A DNA stretch of 64,000 nucleotides. Origin: Profundibacterium mesophilum KAUST100406-0324. GTDB lineage: Bacteria; Pseudomonadota; Alphaproteobacteria; Rhodobacterales; Rhodobacteraceae. Below the pieces are notes generated by a model. The model made no database searches. It was not told the DNA's origin and saw nothing but the letters and a program-made list of their open reading frames with translations. The first letter of the stretch is position 1, and every line of letters begins with the position of its first letter. A program made the translations under genes and the position numbers. The stretch covers positions 46,137 to 110,136 of the forward strand of contig NZ_APKE01000020.1 in assembly GCF_009835145.1 (NCBI RefSeq), written 5' to 3'. Positions 36,863 to 46,230 of this stretch are shown one piece after another.

Positions 36863-38226
36863 CTGTATTCGCCGAAGACGCGCGTGACATCGCCGTTCCA
36901 AGGCCCCTCGTAGCGCTCGAGCAGTTCGTCGGCCGGGGTGCGTCCCGTCTCCACCGATTCCTTCAGCGCATTGAGGAAATGCGTCTCGTCGGGCACCAGC
37001 CCGCCAGAGCCGGGACGCGCCCGCGCCTTCAGCCCGGCCTCAGCGATGGCGACGACCTCGCCGGCCAGCGCGTGCATCGAGATGCCATCCACCTTCGCCT
37101 GCAGCCCGTCGACGGAGGCGGCCACGCGCAGCGCCTCGCGCGTCTCGGCGCTCCAGCCGCGTGCCAGATCCCATGCCGCGTCGAGCGCGCCCTGATCGTA
37201 CATCAGCCCGACCCAGAGCGCCGGCAGCGCGCAAAGCCGGCGCCACGGCCCGCCATCGGCGCCGCGCATCTCGATGAACTTCTTGATCCGCGCCTCGGGA
37301 AAAGCGGTCGTCAGGTGGTCCGCCCAATCGCTCAGCGTCGGCTTCTCGCCGGGAAGGGCCGGAAGCTCGCCCTTGAGGAAATCGCGGAAGGACTGCCCCA
37401 GCGCATCGATATAGACGCCGTCGCGGTAGACGAAATACATCGGCACATCGAGCGCGTAATCCACCCAGCGCTCGAAGCCCATGCCCTCCTCGAAGACGAA
37501 GGGGAGCATGCCCGTGCGCGCGCCGTCCAGGTCGCGCCAGATCCGGCTGCGCCAGCTCTTGTGCCCGTTCGGGCGCCCCTCGAAGAAGGGCGAATTGGCG
37601 AAGAGCGCGGTGGCGACGGGCTGCAACGCGAGCGCCACGCGAAGCTTTTGCACCATGTCCGCCTCGGAGCCGAAATCGAGGTTCACCTGCACGGTGCAGG
37701 TCCGGTACATCATCTGCGTGCCATGGGTGCCGACCCGGTCCATGTAGTCGGTCATCAGGCGGTAGCGCCCCTTGGGCATCATCTCCATCTGCTCATGGGT
37801 CCAATGCGGCGCGGCGCCCAGGCCGATGAAGCCGACCCCGATCTCGTCGGCGACCGTCTTGACCTCGCGCAGGTGGTCGTTGACCTCGTCGCAGGTGCCA
37901 TGGATGGTCTCGAGCGGGGCGCCCGACAGCTCCAGCTGGCCGCCCGGCTCGAGGCTGACATTGGCGCCGTTCTTCTCGAGGCCGATCAGGTTGCCGGCCT
38001 CGGTCACCGGGGTCCAGCCGAAGCGGTCGCGCAGCCCGGTCAGCATCGCCTCGACCGAGCGCTCGCCGCGATAGGGCAGGGGAGCCAGCGTGTCCTTGTG
38101 ATAGCCGAACTTCTCGTGCTCGGTCCCGATGCGCCAATCGGCCTTGGGCTTGCAGCCATCGGCGAGGTATTGCGCCAACTGGTCGTGATGGTCGATCGGC
38201 CCGCCGCCGGACTGGGGAATGGACAT
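36856..38226 (-). CDS. gshA: Glutamate-cysteine ligase (alphaproteobacterial/plant type)
   Basis: The 456-residue enzyme makes gamma-glutamylcysteine from glutamate, cysteine and ATP, the rate-limiting step of glutathione synthesis. Family signatures include RIGTEHEKFGYHKDT, LEPGGQLELSGAPLETIH, YRTCTVQVNLDFGSEADMV, FANSPFFEGRPNG and FEEGMGFERWVDYALDVPM. The length matches the plant-like GCS2/GshA group common in alphaproteobacteria. The ATG at 38226 has GGAG upstream. It is the third gene of an rsmE-orf-gshA run. Confidence 0.96.
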   Translation of the reverse strand: MSIPQSGGGPIDHHDQLAQYLADGCKPKADWRIGTEHEKFGYHKDTLAPLPYRGERSVEAMLTGLRDRFGWTPVTEAGNLIGLEKNGANVSLEPGGQLELSGAPLETIHGTCDEVNDHLREVKTVADEIGVGFIGLGAAPHWTHEQMEMMPKGRYRLMTDYMDRVGTHGTQMMYRTCTVQVNLDFGSEADMVQKLRVALALQPVATALFANSPFFEGRPNGHKSWRSRIWRDLDGARTGMLPFVFEEGMGFERWVDYALDVPMYFVYRDGVYIDALGQSFRDFLKGELPALPGEKPTLSDWADHLTTAFPEARIKKFIEMRGADGGPWRRLCALPALWVGLMYDQGALDAAWDLARGWSAETREALRVAASVDGLQAKVDGISMHALAGEVVAIAEAGLKARARPGSGGLVPDETHFLNALKESVETGRTPADELLERYEGPWNGDVTRVFGEYSY

Positions 38227-38297
38227 GTAGGCTCTCCGGTATTGTCGCGGCTGGCGCAGGGTTTGGCCCCGAGTGGTGAAGCGCGGCGCCCGGGAAG

Positions 38298-38843
38298 TCA
38301 ATGTAGACGAGGGGCCCGCCTTTGCCAGATCGGGCGCACAGGCTCCGTGCCGGGATGCGCATTCGGCCCGCCGATCGCCGCCGGTGCCCCCTGCGGCGCT
38401 TCCCGCTCCGCCAGAAGCCGCGCCATCGAGAAGCCCGGCAGGCGGTTGAAGACGTCGAAGAGGGCCTCGGCGCCCTCGGCATCCACCGGGATCTCGAGCG
38501 TGCCGCCCCCCGCCGCGCGCAGGATCCAAAGATCGCCCTGCCGATCGACATAGGTCAGGTCCTCGATGATCAGCGTGCCGCCGTCGAAGGGTCCGAAATA
38601 GGCCAGCTCGCCTTCGACCACGCGCACCACCCCCGGCCCGCCCCCCGCCGGGCGGAAACGCCCCCGCTGGATGCCGGCACCGATCAGCGCCGCGCCGATC
38701 ACCGTCGCCGTGCCGCCGACCCAGAAGAGAAGCCGCCCCGGTCCCACCATCCAGTAGATCCCCAGCGCGGTGACGGCGCCGCCGCACAGCGCCTCGCGCC
38801 AGCGCCACAGCGCCGCGCGGGCTTCGGGGCGCAAGAAGCTCAT
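38298..38843 (-). CDS. Uncharacterised two-helix membrane protein between rsmE and gshA
   Basis: The 181-residue protein has two neighbouring hydrophobic segments near the N-terminus (about residues 20-60: GGAVTALGIYWMVG and LLFWVGGTATVIGAALIGAGI). A soluble part follows, with GVVRVVEGELAYFGPFDGG, IEDLTYVDRQGDLWIL and LEIPVDAEGAEALFDVFNRLPG. I recognise the arrangement from other Rhodobacterales but not a function. The start overlaps the rsmE stop by ATGA, and gshA follows after 71 bp. Confidence 0.78.
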   Translation of the reverse strand: MSFLRPEARAALWRWREALCGGAVTALGIYWMVGPGRLLFWVGGTATVIGAALIGAGIQRGRFRPAGGGPGVVRVVEGELAYFGPFDGGTLIIEDLTYVDRQGDLWILRAAGGGTLEIPVDAEGAEALFDVFNRLPGFSMARLLAEREAPQGAPAAIGGPNAHPGTEPVRPIWQRRAPRLH

Positions 38844-39562
38844 GACCAGTCCCCCAGCGCGGCCTGCCACAAGGTGAGCGCCGCGACCGCGGCCGTGTCG
38901 GCGCGCAGGATACGCGGGCCGAGGCTGACGGCATGGGCGGCGGGATGGGCGCGCAGCCGGTCGCGCTCCGCCGGGGAGAAGCCTCCCTCCGGCCCGATGA
39001 CGATCGCCCAGGGACCGCGCGGCAAGGCCGTGAAATCGCTCGCCGCGCCCCGTGCGGTCTCGTCGCAAAAAAGCAGGTGGCGCCCTGAGGGCCATTCCGC
39101 CAGGACCTTGTCCAGCTTGGCGAGGGGCGCGACCTCGGGCACGTAGGTTCCGCCGCATTGCTCGGCGGCTTCCGTGGCATGGGCCTGCAGCCGGTCCTGG
39201 CGGATGCGCTCGGAATTGGTGAAGTCGGTGCCGATGGGACAGATGCGCGCGGCGCCCAGCTCGGCGGCCTTCTCGACGATGAAGTCGGTGCGCGCCTTCT
39301 TGATGGGCGCGAAAAGCAGCCACAGGTCGGGCGGCATGTGCAGGGGCGCACTCTGCGCGGTGGCCCTGAGCACGCCCCCGCGCTTCGACGCGGCCTCCAC
39401 CACCGCCTGCCACTCGCCGTCGCGGCCGTTGAAGAGGGCGATCTCGTCGCCTGTGCCAAGGCGCATCACGCCGAAGAGGTAATGCGCCTGGTCGCGCTCC
39501 AGAGGAACGGTTTGCCCCTGTGCCAGGGGATGTTCTACAAAGAGCCGGACCTTCGCTACCAT
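38840..39562 (-). CDS. rsmE: 16S rRNA (uracil1498-N3)-methyltransferase RsmE
   Basis: RsmE methylates U1498 of 16S rRNA in the 30S subunit. The 240-residue protein has an N-terminal PUA-like domain (RLFVEHPLAQGQTVPL) and a SPOUT fold. The SAM-binding trefoil knot is visible as AIVIGPEGGFSPAERDRL and SLGPRILRADTAAVAAL. FIVEKAAELGA is also typical. The ATG at 39562 is only about ten bases from the divergent ubiA start, so its promoter must lie within ubiA. It heads an operon with the small membrane protein and gshA. Confidence 0.94.
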   Translation of the reverse strand: MVAKVRLFVEHPLAQGQTVPLERDQAHYLFGVMRLGTGDEIALFNGRDGEWQAVVEAASKRGGVLRATAQSAPLHMPPDLWLLFAPIKKARTDFIVEKAAELGAARICPIGTDFTNSERIRQDRLQAHATEAAEQCGGTYVPEVAPLAKLDKVLAEWPSGRHLLFCDETARGAASDFTALPRGPWAIVIGPEGGFSPAERDRLRAHPAAHAVSLGPRILRADTAAVAALTLWQAALGDWS

Positions 39563-39572
39563 GGGATGCCTG

Positions 39573-40535
39573 ATGCCTGTTGATGCCAGCCCGACAGAAG
39601 GGCAGGTCGCCGATGCCGTCAAGGGCAACTGGGTCGACCGGCTCGCCCCTGCGGCCCTGCGGCCCTACCTGCGGCTCAGCCGCGCCGACCGCCCCGTGGG
39701 CACCTGGCTGCTGCTTCTGCCTTGCTGGTGGGGGCTGCTCCTGGCCTCGGCGGCGAGCGGGCGCTTCGGGCTTTACGACGCGTGGATCGCGGTGGGATGC
39801 GCGCTGGGTGCCTTCCTGATGCGCGGCGCGGGTTGCACGTGGAACGACATCACCGACCGCCATATCGACGGGCAGGTGGCGCGGACACGCTCGCGCCCCA
39901 TCCCCTCGGGGCAGGTCACGGCGCGCCGCGCGTCGGTCTGGATGGTGCTGCAGGCGCTCCTGGCGCTCGGTATCCTGCTGACCTTCAACGGCGCGGCCAT
40001 CGCGCTGGGGGTCCTGGCGCTGCTGCCGGTCGCGGTCTACCCCTTCGCCAAGCGCTTCACCTGGTGGCCGCAGGTCTTTCTCGGGCTGGCCTTCAACTGG
40101 GGCGCGCTCCTGGCGTGGACGGCGCATGACGGCGCGCTGGGCTGGCCTGCCGTCATCCTCTATCTCGCGGGGATCGCGTGGACGCTTTTCTACGATACGA
40201 TCTATGCCCATCAGGATGCCGAGGATGATGCCCTGATCGGGGTGAAATCCACCGCACGGCTCTTCGGGACCCGCTCGCCGGCCTGGCTGCGCAGCTTCAT
40301 GGTGGCGACCGTGCTGCTGATGAGCCTTGCGATCATCCTGGCGCTGATCCCGGCCGGAAACGCGCTGGCCATGGCCCTCGCCCTCGCCGCGCCCTGGGCG
40401 ATGGGCTGGCACATGGCATGGCAGCTCGGGCGGCTCGATATCGAGAATGAGGGGCTCTGCCTGCGCCTTTTCCGCTCGAACCGGGACGCGGGCCTTCTGG
40501 CCGCGCTGTTTCTCGCCATGGCGCAACTGCCGTGA
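39573..40535 (+). CDS. ubiA: 4-hydroxybenzoate polyprenyltransferase UbiA
   Basis: UbiA prenylates 4-hydroxybenzoate in ubiquinone synthesis. The 320-residue inner-membrane protein has about eight to nine helices and both Asp-rich motifs: GCTWNDITDRHIDGQVARTR near residue 95 and YDTIYAHQDAEDDALIGVKS near residue 215. RPYLRLSRADRPVGTWLLLLPCWW near the start is also conserved. The ATG at 39573 gives MPVDASPTE; an alternative in-frame ATG at 39561 would overlap the start codon of divergent rsmE. The near-zero gap between the two starts is unusual. Confidence 0.96.
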   Translation: MPVDASPTEGQVADAVKGNWVDRLAPAALRPYLRLSRADRPVGTWLLLLPCWWGLLLASAASGRFGLYDAWIAVGCALGAFLMRGAGCTWNDITDRHIDGQVARTRSRPIPSGQVTARRASVWMVLQALLALGILLTFNGAAIALGVLALLPVAVYPFAKRFTWWPQVFLGLAFNWGALLAWTAHDGALGWPAVILYLAGIAWTLFYDTIYAHQDAEDDALIGVKSTARLFGTRSPAWLRSFMVATVLLMSLAIILALIPAGNALAMALALAAPWAMGWHMAWQLGRLDIENEGLCLRLFRSNRDAGLLAALFLAMAQLP

Positions 40536-40596
40536 TTGTGCGTCCCGGCCGGGCGGCGTATCCGCTGGTGGCGATGCCCAGCACACGGAATACCCG

Positions 40597-42525
40597 ATGA
40601 AACCCACCCCCCTTATCGCAGCTCTCCTCGCATTCGCCGCGGCGGGCGGGCTTTCGGTCCTCGCCGCGAGGCTCGCCGTCACCCAGATCGAGGCGCAATC
40701 GGCCGAGGATGTGCGCCTCGCCTTGCAGGAAGACGGGCAGGACTGGGTGGAGGTGACGGCGGACGGGCTGCAGCTGGCACTCCTCGGCACGGCGGCGGAC
40801 GAGGCCACGCGCTTCCGCGCGCTGTCGCTCGCCGGGACGATCGTCGATCCCGCGCGGGTGATCGATTCGATGCAGGTCAGCGAGGCCGAGCCTGTCGTCC
40901 CGCCGGATTTCTCCATCGAGATCCTGCGCGGCGACGAGGGGATATCCCTGATCGGCCTTGCCCCCGCACGCACCGACAGGGCCGGTCTTCTGGCAGCGCT
41001 CGGCCGGATCGAGGGCACGCCGCAGATCACCGACCTGCTCGAGATCGCCGATTTCCCGGAGCCCAAGGGCTGGCGCAAGGCGGTCGAGTTCGGGGTCGCC
41101 GCCACGAGCCGTCTGCCGCGCGTGAAGGTGTCTGTGACGGATGAGCGGATCGGCGTGCTCTCGATGGCCGAAAGCGCCGAGGACCAGCGCCGGATCGAGG
41201 CCGAGCTGCGCCGGATGGCGCCCGACGGGTTCGAGACCGTGCTGCGGATCGGCGCGCCCCGGCCGGTGATCACCCCCTTCACGCTGCGCTTCGTGATCGA
41301 CGAGGCGGGCGCGCGCTTCGATGCCTGCTCGGCAGACAGCGCCGAGGGACGCCGCCGGATCGTCGCGGCCGCCACGGCGGCGGGCATGGGCGAGGCGGGG
41401 GCGGAGGATTGCCGCATCGGGATCGGCGCGCCCAGCCCGGAATGGCCCGCGGCGGCCGTCCAGTCGATCGAGGCGCTTGCCGCCATCGGCGCCGGGACCG
41501 TGACCATGTCCGATGTCGACATCTCCCTCATCGCCGCCGAAGGAAGCGATGCCGAGACGTTCGAGCGGGCTGCGGGGCGTCTCGACGGGGCGCTGCCCGA
41601 GGAATTCTCGCTCGACGCGGTTCTGCCGGAGGTCGAGAATGCCGAGCCGCGCGATGCCGGGGTGCCGCAGTTCGAGGCGGTGCGCGCCGCCGATGGCACG
41701 GTCGTCCTGCGCGGGCGCGTCGGCGACGACCGATCGCGCGGGGTGGTGCGCAGCTTTGCCAAGTCGCTGTTCGGCATCGAGGCGGTGACCGACGCCACGC
41801 GCGGGGATGCGGGACTTCCGACCGGCTGGTCGCCGCGCCTGCTCGCCGCGCTCGACGCGATGTCGCTTCTCGGCGAGGGGCGGGTCGTCGTGCGTCCCGA
41901 CGTGATCGAGATCGGCGGCGTGACCGGCCAGAAGGATGCGCGGGCCGAGATCGCCCGCATTCTCACGGCGCAGCTGGGCGAGAACGGCAACTACACCATC
42001 GCAGTCAGCTACGACGAGGCCCTCGATCCGGTCGCCTCCCTTCCCAGCCCCGAAGAATGTGCGGCGAGCATCAACGCGGTCCTCGATGCGCGGCAGATCA
42101 CCTTCGCCCCCGGCTCGGACACGATCGACGCCGAGGCGCGCGGTACGCTCGAGCAGATCGCCGAGCTGATGAAGAGCTGCGACAGCGTGCCGATGGAGAT
42201 CGGCGGGCATACCGACAGCCAGGGCCGGGAGACGATGAACCTCGAGCTGAGCCGTAGCCGCGCGGAAGCGGTGCTCGCGGCCCTCGCGGCACGGCGCGTC
42301 CTGATCGGGAACCTGAGCGCGAAGGGCTATGGCGAGGCCCAGCCGGTCGCCGATAACGGCACCGCGGAGGGGCGCGAGGCGAACCGGCGTATTGAATTCA
42401 AGCGGATCCTGTCCGATGAGGAGCGCGCGGCCGCCGAGGCGCAGGCCGCGGATGACGAGGGCGCGGGCGACGGTACCGACGAGGAGGCCGCGAACGATGG
42501 GCAGGAAACGGAAGACAATCAATGA
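40597..42525 (+). CDS. OmpA-family protein with BON-like repeats
   Basis: The 642-residue protein has an N-terminal signal or anchor helix (LIAALLAFAAAGGLSVLAARLAV). A long periplasmic part follows with repeated ~70-residue segments that look like BON/secretin-type alpha-beta units, such as VEVTADGLQLALLGTA and IEILRGDEGISLIGLAPAR. The OmpA-like peptidoglycan-binding domain is near the C-terminus (ITFAPGSDTIDAEAR, IGGHTDSQGRETMNLELSRSRA, GYGEAQPVADNGT). The C-terminal tail is highly acidic. It probably links envelope layers. Its stop overlaps the next gene by ATGA. Confidence 0.9.
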   Translation: MKPTPLIAALLAFAAAGGLSVLAARLAVTQIEAQSAEDVRLALQEDGQDWVEVTADGLQLALLGTAADEATRFRALSLAGTIVDPARVIDSMQVSEAEPVVPPDFSIEILRGDEGISLIGLAPARTDRAGLLAALGRIEGTPQITDLLEIADFPEPKGWRKAVEFGVAATSRLPRVKVSVTDERIGVLSMAESAEDQRRIEAELRRMAPDGFETVLRIGAPRPVITPFTLRFVIDEAGARFDACSADSAEGRRRIVAAATAAGMGEAGAEDCRIGIGAPSPEWPAAAVQSIEALAAIGAGTVTMSDVDISLIAAEGSDAETFERAAGRLDGALPEEFSLDAVLPEVENAEPRDAGVPQFEAVRAADGTVVLRGRVGDDRSRGVVRSFAKSLFGIEAVTDATRGDAGLPTGWSPRLLAALDAMSLLGEGRVVVRPDVIEIGGVTGQKDARAEIARILTAQLGENGNYTIAVSYDEALDPVASLPSPEECAASINAVLDARQITFAPGSDTIDAEARGTLEQIAELMKSCDSVPMEIGGHTDSQGRETMNLELSRSRAEAVLAALAARRVLIGNLSAKGYGEAQPVADNGTAEGREANRRIEFKRILSDEERAAAEAQAADDEGAGDGTDEEAANDGQETEDNQ

Positions 42526-42851
42526 ACCGCAGTGAATTCATCATCGCCACCGCGCTGGTCCTCTTCGTCGCTTTCATCCTGGGCTGGTTCGCAAGCTGGC
42601 TGGTGCACCGGCTGAGCCGGGTGACGCAATCCGATCTGGGCGAGCTCGACGCGATGGCGCAATCCATGCACGAGGCCGAAGAGGAGCGCGACCGCGCCCT
42701 CGCCACGCTCAAGCGCCGGGAGGCGGAGATGTCCAACCAGCTCAGCCAGACGGAGGCGGAGTTGCGTGCGGCGATGGAAGGCCTGCGCGATGCGCGCCAC
42801 GAGGCCGAGGAAATGCGCGCCTATGTCGAGCGGATGAACGGCGGGCGCTGA
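42522..42851 (+). CDS. Membrane-anchored coiled-coil protein
   Basis: The 109-residue protein has one N-terminal transmembrane helix (FIIATALVLFVAFILGWFASWLV). A long predicted coiled coil follows from residue 40 to the end, rich in Glu, Ala and Arg with heptad spacing. This is the general layout of small division- or envelope-associated proteins such as YhcB/ZipA-like anchors, but I cannot assign a family. It is translationally coupled to the OmpA-family gene and likely works with it in the envelope. Confidence 0.8.
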   Translation: MNRSEFIIATALVLFVAFILGWFASWLVHRLSRVTQSDLGELDAMAQSMHEAEEERDRALATLKRREAEMSNQLSQTEAELRAAMEGLRDARHEAEEMRAYVERMNGGR

Positions 42852-42951
42852 ACGCTCCTGCGCGGTGGCCGGTCCGGCCCCGGTGATGCCGCGCGGTGCC
42901 TTGCCCCGGCCCGGCCCCCCCGCCGCGTATCCGGCCCGTGGGGGTGGCGGA

Positions 42952-43401
42952 TCAGCGCCAGCGCGACAGGGCGTCCTCGTCCTCCGCGCGCGCCTCGACC
43001 CAGGCCGCACCCTCGCGCGTGATCTCCTTCTTCCAGAAGGGCGCGCGGGACTTGAGGTAATCCATCAGGAATTCGGCGGCGGCGAAGGCATCGGCGCGGT
43101 GGCGCGCGGCGGTCGCGACCATCATGATCTGGGTGCCCGGCTCGAGCGGGCCGAAGCGGTGGATGACGAGCGCGTCTCCCAGCGACCAGCGCTGCATGGC
43201 CTCCGAGACGATCGCCTCGATCGCCGGGCCGGTCATCGCGGGGTAATGCTCGATCTCCATGCGGATCAACGCGCCATCGGGCCCGCCGCGAACGAGGCCG
43301 GTGAAGCTGACCACGGCGCCAAGATCGGAGCGCCCCGCGCTGAAGCGGTTGAGCTCGGCGCCCGCGTCAAAGGGCGCTTCCTGGACCCTGACCTCGGTCA
43401 T
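42952..43401 (-). CDS. moaE: Molybdopterin synthase catalytic subunit MoaE
   Basis: MoaE forms a heterotetramer with MoaD and converts cyclic pyranopterin monophosphate to molybdopterin. The 149-residue protein has VSFTGLVRG, IEHYPAMTGPAIEAI, HRFGPLEPGTQIMMVATAARHR and the catalytic lysine region LKSRAPFWKKE. It starts two bases after the moaD stop, so the two are co-expressed. Confidence 0.96.
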   Translation of the reverse strand: MTEVRVQEAPFDAGAELNRFSAGRSDLGAVVSFTGLVRGGPDGALIRMEIEHYPAMTGPAIEAIVSEAMQRWSLGDALVIHRFGPLEPGTQIMMVATAARHRADAFAAAEFLMDYLKSRAPFWKKEITREGAAWVEARAEDEDALSRWR

Positions 43402-43403
43402 GG

Positions 43404-43652
43404 TCAGCCGCCCGTCATCGGGGGGAAGAAGGCGATCTCGCGCACCGTGGCGATCGGGGCGTCGAAATCCGAAAGCTCCTGATCGAGCGCGACCCGGATG
43501 GCCGACAGATCGGAGAAGGCCAGCGCGTAGCGCTCCTCGCGCCCGCGCAGCTCCTCGACCAGGGCGCCCACGGTGGTCGCATCCGTCTCGATCCGCTCGC
43601 GCGGCAGGCCGATCCGCTCGCGCAGCCAGGCGAAGTAGACGATGTCGATCAT
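43404..43652 (-). CDS. moaD: Molybdopterin synthase sulfur carrier MoaD
   Basis: The 82-residue protein has a ubiquitin-like fold and ends in the required Gly-Gly (FFPPMTGG), which is thiocarboxylated and passes sulfur to MoaE. It starts VYFAWLRERIGLPRERIE, typical of MoaD. The start overlaps the pgsA stop by ATGA, giving the order pgsA-moaD-moaE, a common alphaproteobacterial cluster downstream of uvrC. Confidence 0.95.
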   Translation of the reverse strand: MIDIVYFAWLRERIGLPRERIETDATTVGALVEELRGREERYALAFSDLSAIRVALDQELSDFDAPIATVREIAFFPPMTGG

Positions 43653-44326
43653 GCGTCCTCCTCCTTCAGGTAGGGCAGGGATTTGCGGAAGTAGTCGTAT
43701 CCCGTGATCAGTGTCAGCACCGCCGCGATCCACAGGAGCACGACGCCCGCCCACCAGGTCACGGTCGCCGCCAGCATGTTCCAGCGCAGCCCCACGACAT
43801 CCTCTATCTCGCCGGCCATGATCTGCTCGACCATCAGCTCGTCCATCCCGGTGGTCCGGTCCACGAGGTTATGGGTGAAGATGCCGGTGGCGAAGAGCAC
43901 CGCGAGGGCGACCATCTGCGCCGTGGTCTTCCACTTGGCCAGTTTCGTGACCTTGAGCAGGCCGGCCGTGGTCCCGAGGAACTCGCGCAGGCCGGAGACG
44001 AACACCTCGCGGAAGAGGATGACGGTCGCCGGCAGCAAGATCCACGGGTTCATGCCGGAGAAACCGGTCACGACGAGCAGCGCGATCACCACCATCGCCT
44101 TGTCGGCGATCGGGTCGAGCATCGCGCCGAAGCGGCTCTCCTGCTTCCAGGCACGCGCCAGGTAGCCATCGAACCAGTCGGTGATCGCGGCCCCGACAAA
44201 GAGCACAAGCGCGAACCAGTCCGCCCAGGGCCGGGCGAAATAGAGGAACATGATGGCGACACCGGGAGCAGCAAGCAGCCGCAGCACGGTCAGGATATTG
44301 GGCAAGGTCCAGCTCATGAAACGCAT
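43649..44326 (-). CDS. pgsA: CDP-diacylglycerol--glycerol-3-phosphate phosphatidyltransferase
   Basis: PgsA makes phosphatidylglycerol phosphate in the inner membrane. The 225-residue protein has several helices and the complete CDP-alcohol phosphotransferase motif DGYLARAWKQESRFGAMLD with PIADK following, around residues 53-75. N-terminal WTLPNILTVLRLLAAP is also typical. An ATG three codons later could also initiate. It follows uvrC after 38 bp and is coupled to moaD by ATGA. Confidence 0.96.
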   Translation of the reverse strand: MRFMSWTLPNILTVLRLLAAPGVAIMFLYFARPWADWFALVLFVGAAITDWFDGYLARAWKQESRFGAMLDPIADKAMVVIALLVVTGFSGMNPWILLPATVILFREVFVSGLREFLGTTAGLLKVTKLAKWKTTAQMVALAVLFATGIFTHNLVDRTTGMDELMVEQIMAGEIEDVVGLRWNMLAATVTWWAGVVLLWIAAVLTLITGYDYFRKSLPYLKEEDA

Positions 44327-44364
44327 CTAGCGCGGATCGCGGCGATATTCCAGATCAGACGCGC

Positions 44365-46230
44365 TCAGCCCCTTTCGTGAAAATGGCCATAGATCGTCTC
44401 GGCAAGACTGTCGGAGATGCCCTCGACCGCCTTGAGATCTTCGAGGCCCGCACGGCTGACCGCCTTGGCGCTGCCGAAATGGGTCAGCAGGGCGCGCTTG
44501 CGGGTCGCGCCGACGCCGGGAACCTCGTCGAGCGGGGTGGCGCCGACCTGCTTGGCACGCTTGGCGCGGTGCGCCCCGATGGCGAAGCGGTGCGCCTCGT
44601 CGCGCATCCTCTGGACGAAATAGAGGACAGGGTCGTTGTGGCGCAGCGCGAAGGGACGCTGCCCGGCGCGGTGGAACTCCTCCTTGCCCGCATCGCGGTC
44701 CACGCCCTTGGCCACGCCGACCATGGCGATGTCCTCGACCCCCATCTCGCGCATGATCGAGGCGACGGCGCTGACCTGGCCGGCGCCACCGTCGATCAGA
44801 AGCAGGTCGGGCCAGTGCCCCTCGCTGCGGTCCGGATCCTCCTTCAGCAGGCGCTTGAAGCGGCGCGTGAGCACCTCCTTCATCATGCCGAAATCGTCGC
44901 CCGGCGTCAGGCTGTCGCCGCGGATGTTGAACTTGCGATACTGGTTCTTGAGCATGCCCTCGGGGCCGGCCACCACCATGGCACCGACCGCGTTGGTGCC
45001 CTGGATGTGACTGTTGTCGTAGATCTCGATGCGTTTCGGGGGGGCATCGAGATCGAAGGCCTCGGCGAGCCCTTCGAGCAGTTTCGCCTGCGTCGCCGTC
45101 TCGGCCATCTTGCGCGCCAGGCTCTCGCGCGCGTTGCGCAGCGCCCCGGCCACGAGATCCTTCTTCTCGCCGCGCTGCGGGACGAGGATGCCGACCTTGC
45201 GGTTCGCCTTCTCGCCGAGCGCCTCGGCCATCAGTTCGGCCTCCTCGATCTCGTCTGACAGAAGCAGCATCCTCGGCGGCTCATGCGTCTCGTAGAACTG
45301 TCCGATGAAACCGCGCAGCACCTCAGCCGCATCCGCCCCGCTGCCGGTGCGCGGATAGAAATCGCGGTTGCCCCAGTTCTGGTTGGCCCTGATGAAGAAG
45401 ACCTGCACGCAGGCCTGTCCCCCCTCCATGTGCAACGCGATCACATCCGCCTCGGCCACCCCTTGCGGATTGATGTGCTGCCCGGCCTGCACCTGCGTGA
45501 GTGCCTTGATCCGGTCGCGCAGCGCGGCCGCGCGCTCGAATTCCATGTTGGCGCTCGCCTCCTCCATCTGCCGGCCGAGATCGGCCTGCACATTCGTGGA
45601 CTTGCCCTGCAGGAAGCGTTCGGCATCCGCCACCAGCCCGCAATATTCCTCCTGGCTTATCCTTCCGACGCAAGGCCCGCTGCAGCGCTTGATCTGGTAG
45701 AGAAGGCAAGGCCGGGTGCGGGTCTCGAACATCGAATCCGAGCAGTTGCGCAGCAAGAAGACCTTCTGCAGCTGGTTGAGCGTCCGGTTGACCGAGCCCG
45801 CGCTGGCGAAAGGTCCGTAATAGCTGCCCTTTTCCTTCTTGGCGCCGCGATGCTTGCGGATCTGCGGATAGCCGTGATCCTTGGTCACGAGGATGTTGGG
45901 AAAGCTCTTGTCGTCGCGCAGCAGGACGTTGTAGCGCGGCTTGAGCTGCTTGATCAGGTTCTGCTCGAGCAGCAGTGCCTCGGTCTCGGTCCGCGTCGTC
46001 AGGAACATCATCGAACAGGTCTCGCGGATCATCCGCGAGATCCGCCCGCTATGCCCGTTCGGATTGGCATAGTTCGACACCCGTTTGCGCAGGCTGCGGG
46101 CCTTGCCGACATAGAGCACGGCGCCTTGCGCATCGAGCATCCTGTAGACGCCCGGGGAGTTGTCGAGCGTCTTCACGTATTCCTGGATCCGGGCGAATCC
46201 GGTCAGGTTCTTGTCAGACTGTTCAGCCAT
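44365..46230 (-). CDS. uvrC: Excinuclease ABC subunit C
   Basis: UvrC makes both incisions in nucleotide excision repair after UvrAB recognises damage. The 621-residue protein has the GIY-YIG domain ([20 protein letters not shown] near residue 30). A UVR/UvrB-binding motif lies around [20 protein letters not shown]. The RNase H-like nuclease domain follows ([32 protein letters not shown]), and the C-terminal helix-hairpin-helix has [17 protein letters not shown]. The ATG at 46230 removes ten unlikely N-terminal residues. It heads the uvrC-pgsA-moaD-moaE run. Confidence 0.97.
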   Translation of the reverse strand: MAEQSDKNLTGFARIQEYVKTLDNSPGVYRMLDAQGAVLYVGKARSLRKRVSNYANPNGHSGRISRMIRETCSMMFLTTRTETEALLLEQNLIKQLKPRYNVLLRDDKSFPNILVTKDHGYPQIRKHRGAKKEKGSYYGPFASAGSVNRTLNQLQKVFLLRNCSDSMFETRTRPCLLYQIKRCSGPCVGRISQEEYCGLVADAERFLQGKSTNVQADLGRQMEEASANMEFERAAALRDRIKALTQVQAGQHINPQGVAEADVIALHMEGGQACVQVFFIRANQNWGNRDFYPRTGSGADAAEVLRGFIGQFYETHEPPRMLLLSDEIEEAELMAEALGEKANRKVGILVPQRGEKKDLVAGALRNARESLARKMAETATQAKLLEGLAEAFDLDAPPKRIEIYDNSHIQGTNAVGAMVVAGPEGMLKNQYRKFNIRGDSLTPGDDFGMMKEVLTRRFKRLLKEDPDRSEGHWPDLLLIDGGAGQVSAVASIMREMGVEDIAMVGVAKGVDRDAGKEEFHRAGQRPFALRHNDPVLYFVQRMRDEAHRFAIGAHRAKRAKQVGATPLDEVPGVGATRKRALLTHFGSAKAVSRAGLEDLKAVEGISDSLAETIYGHFHERG

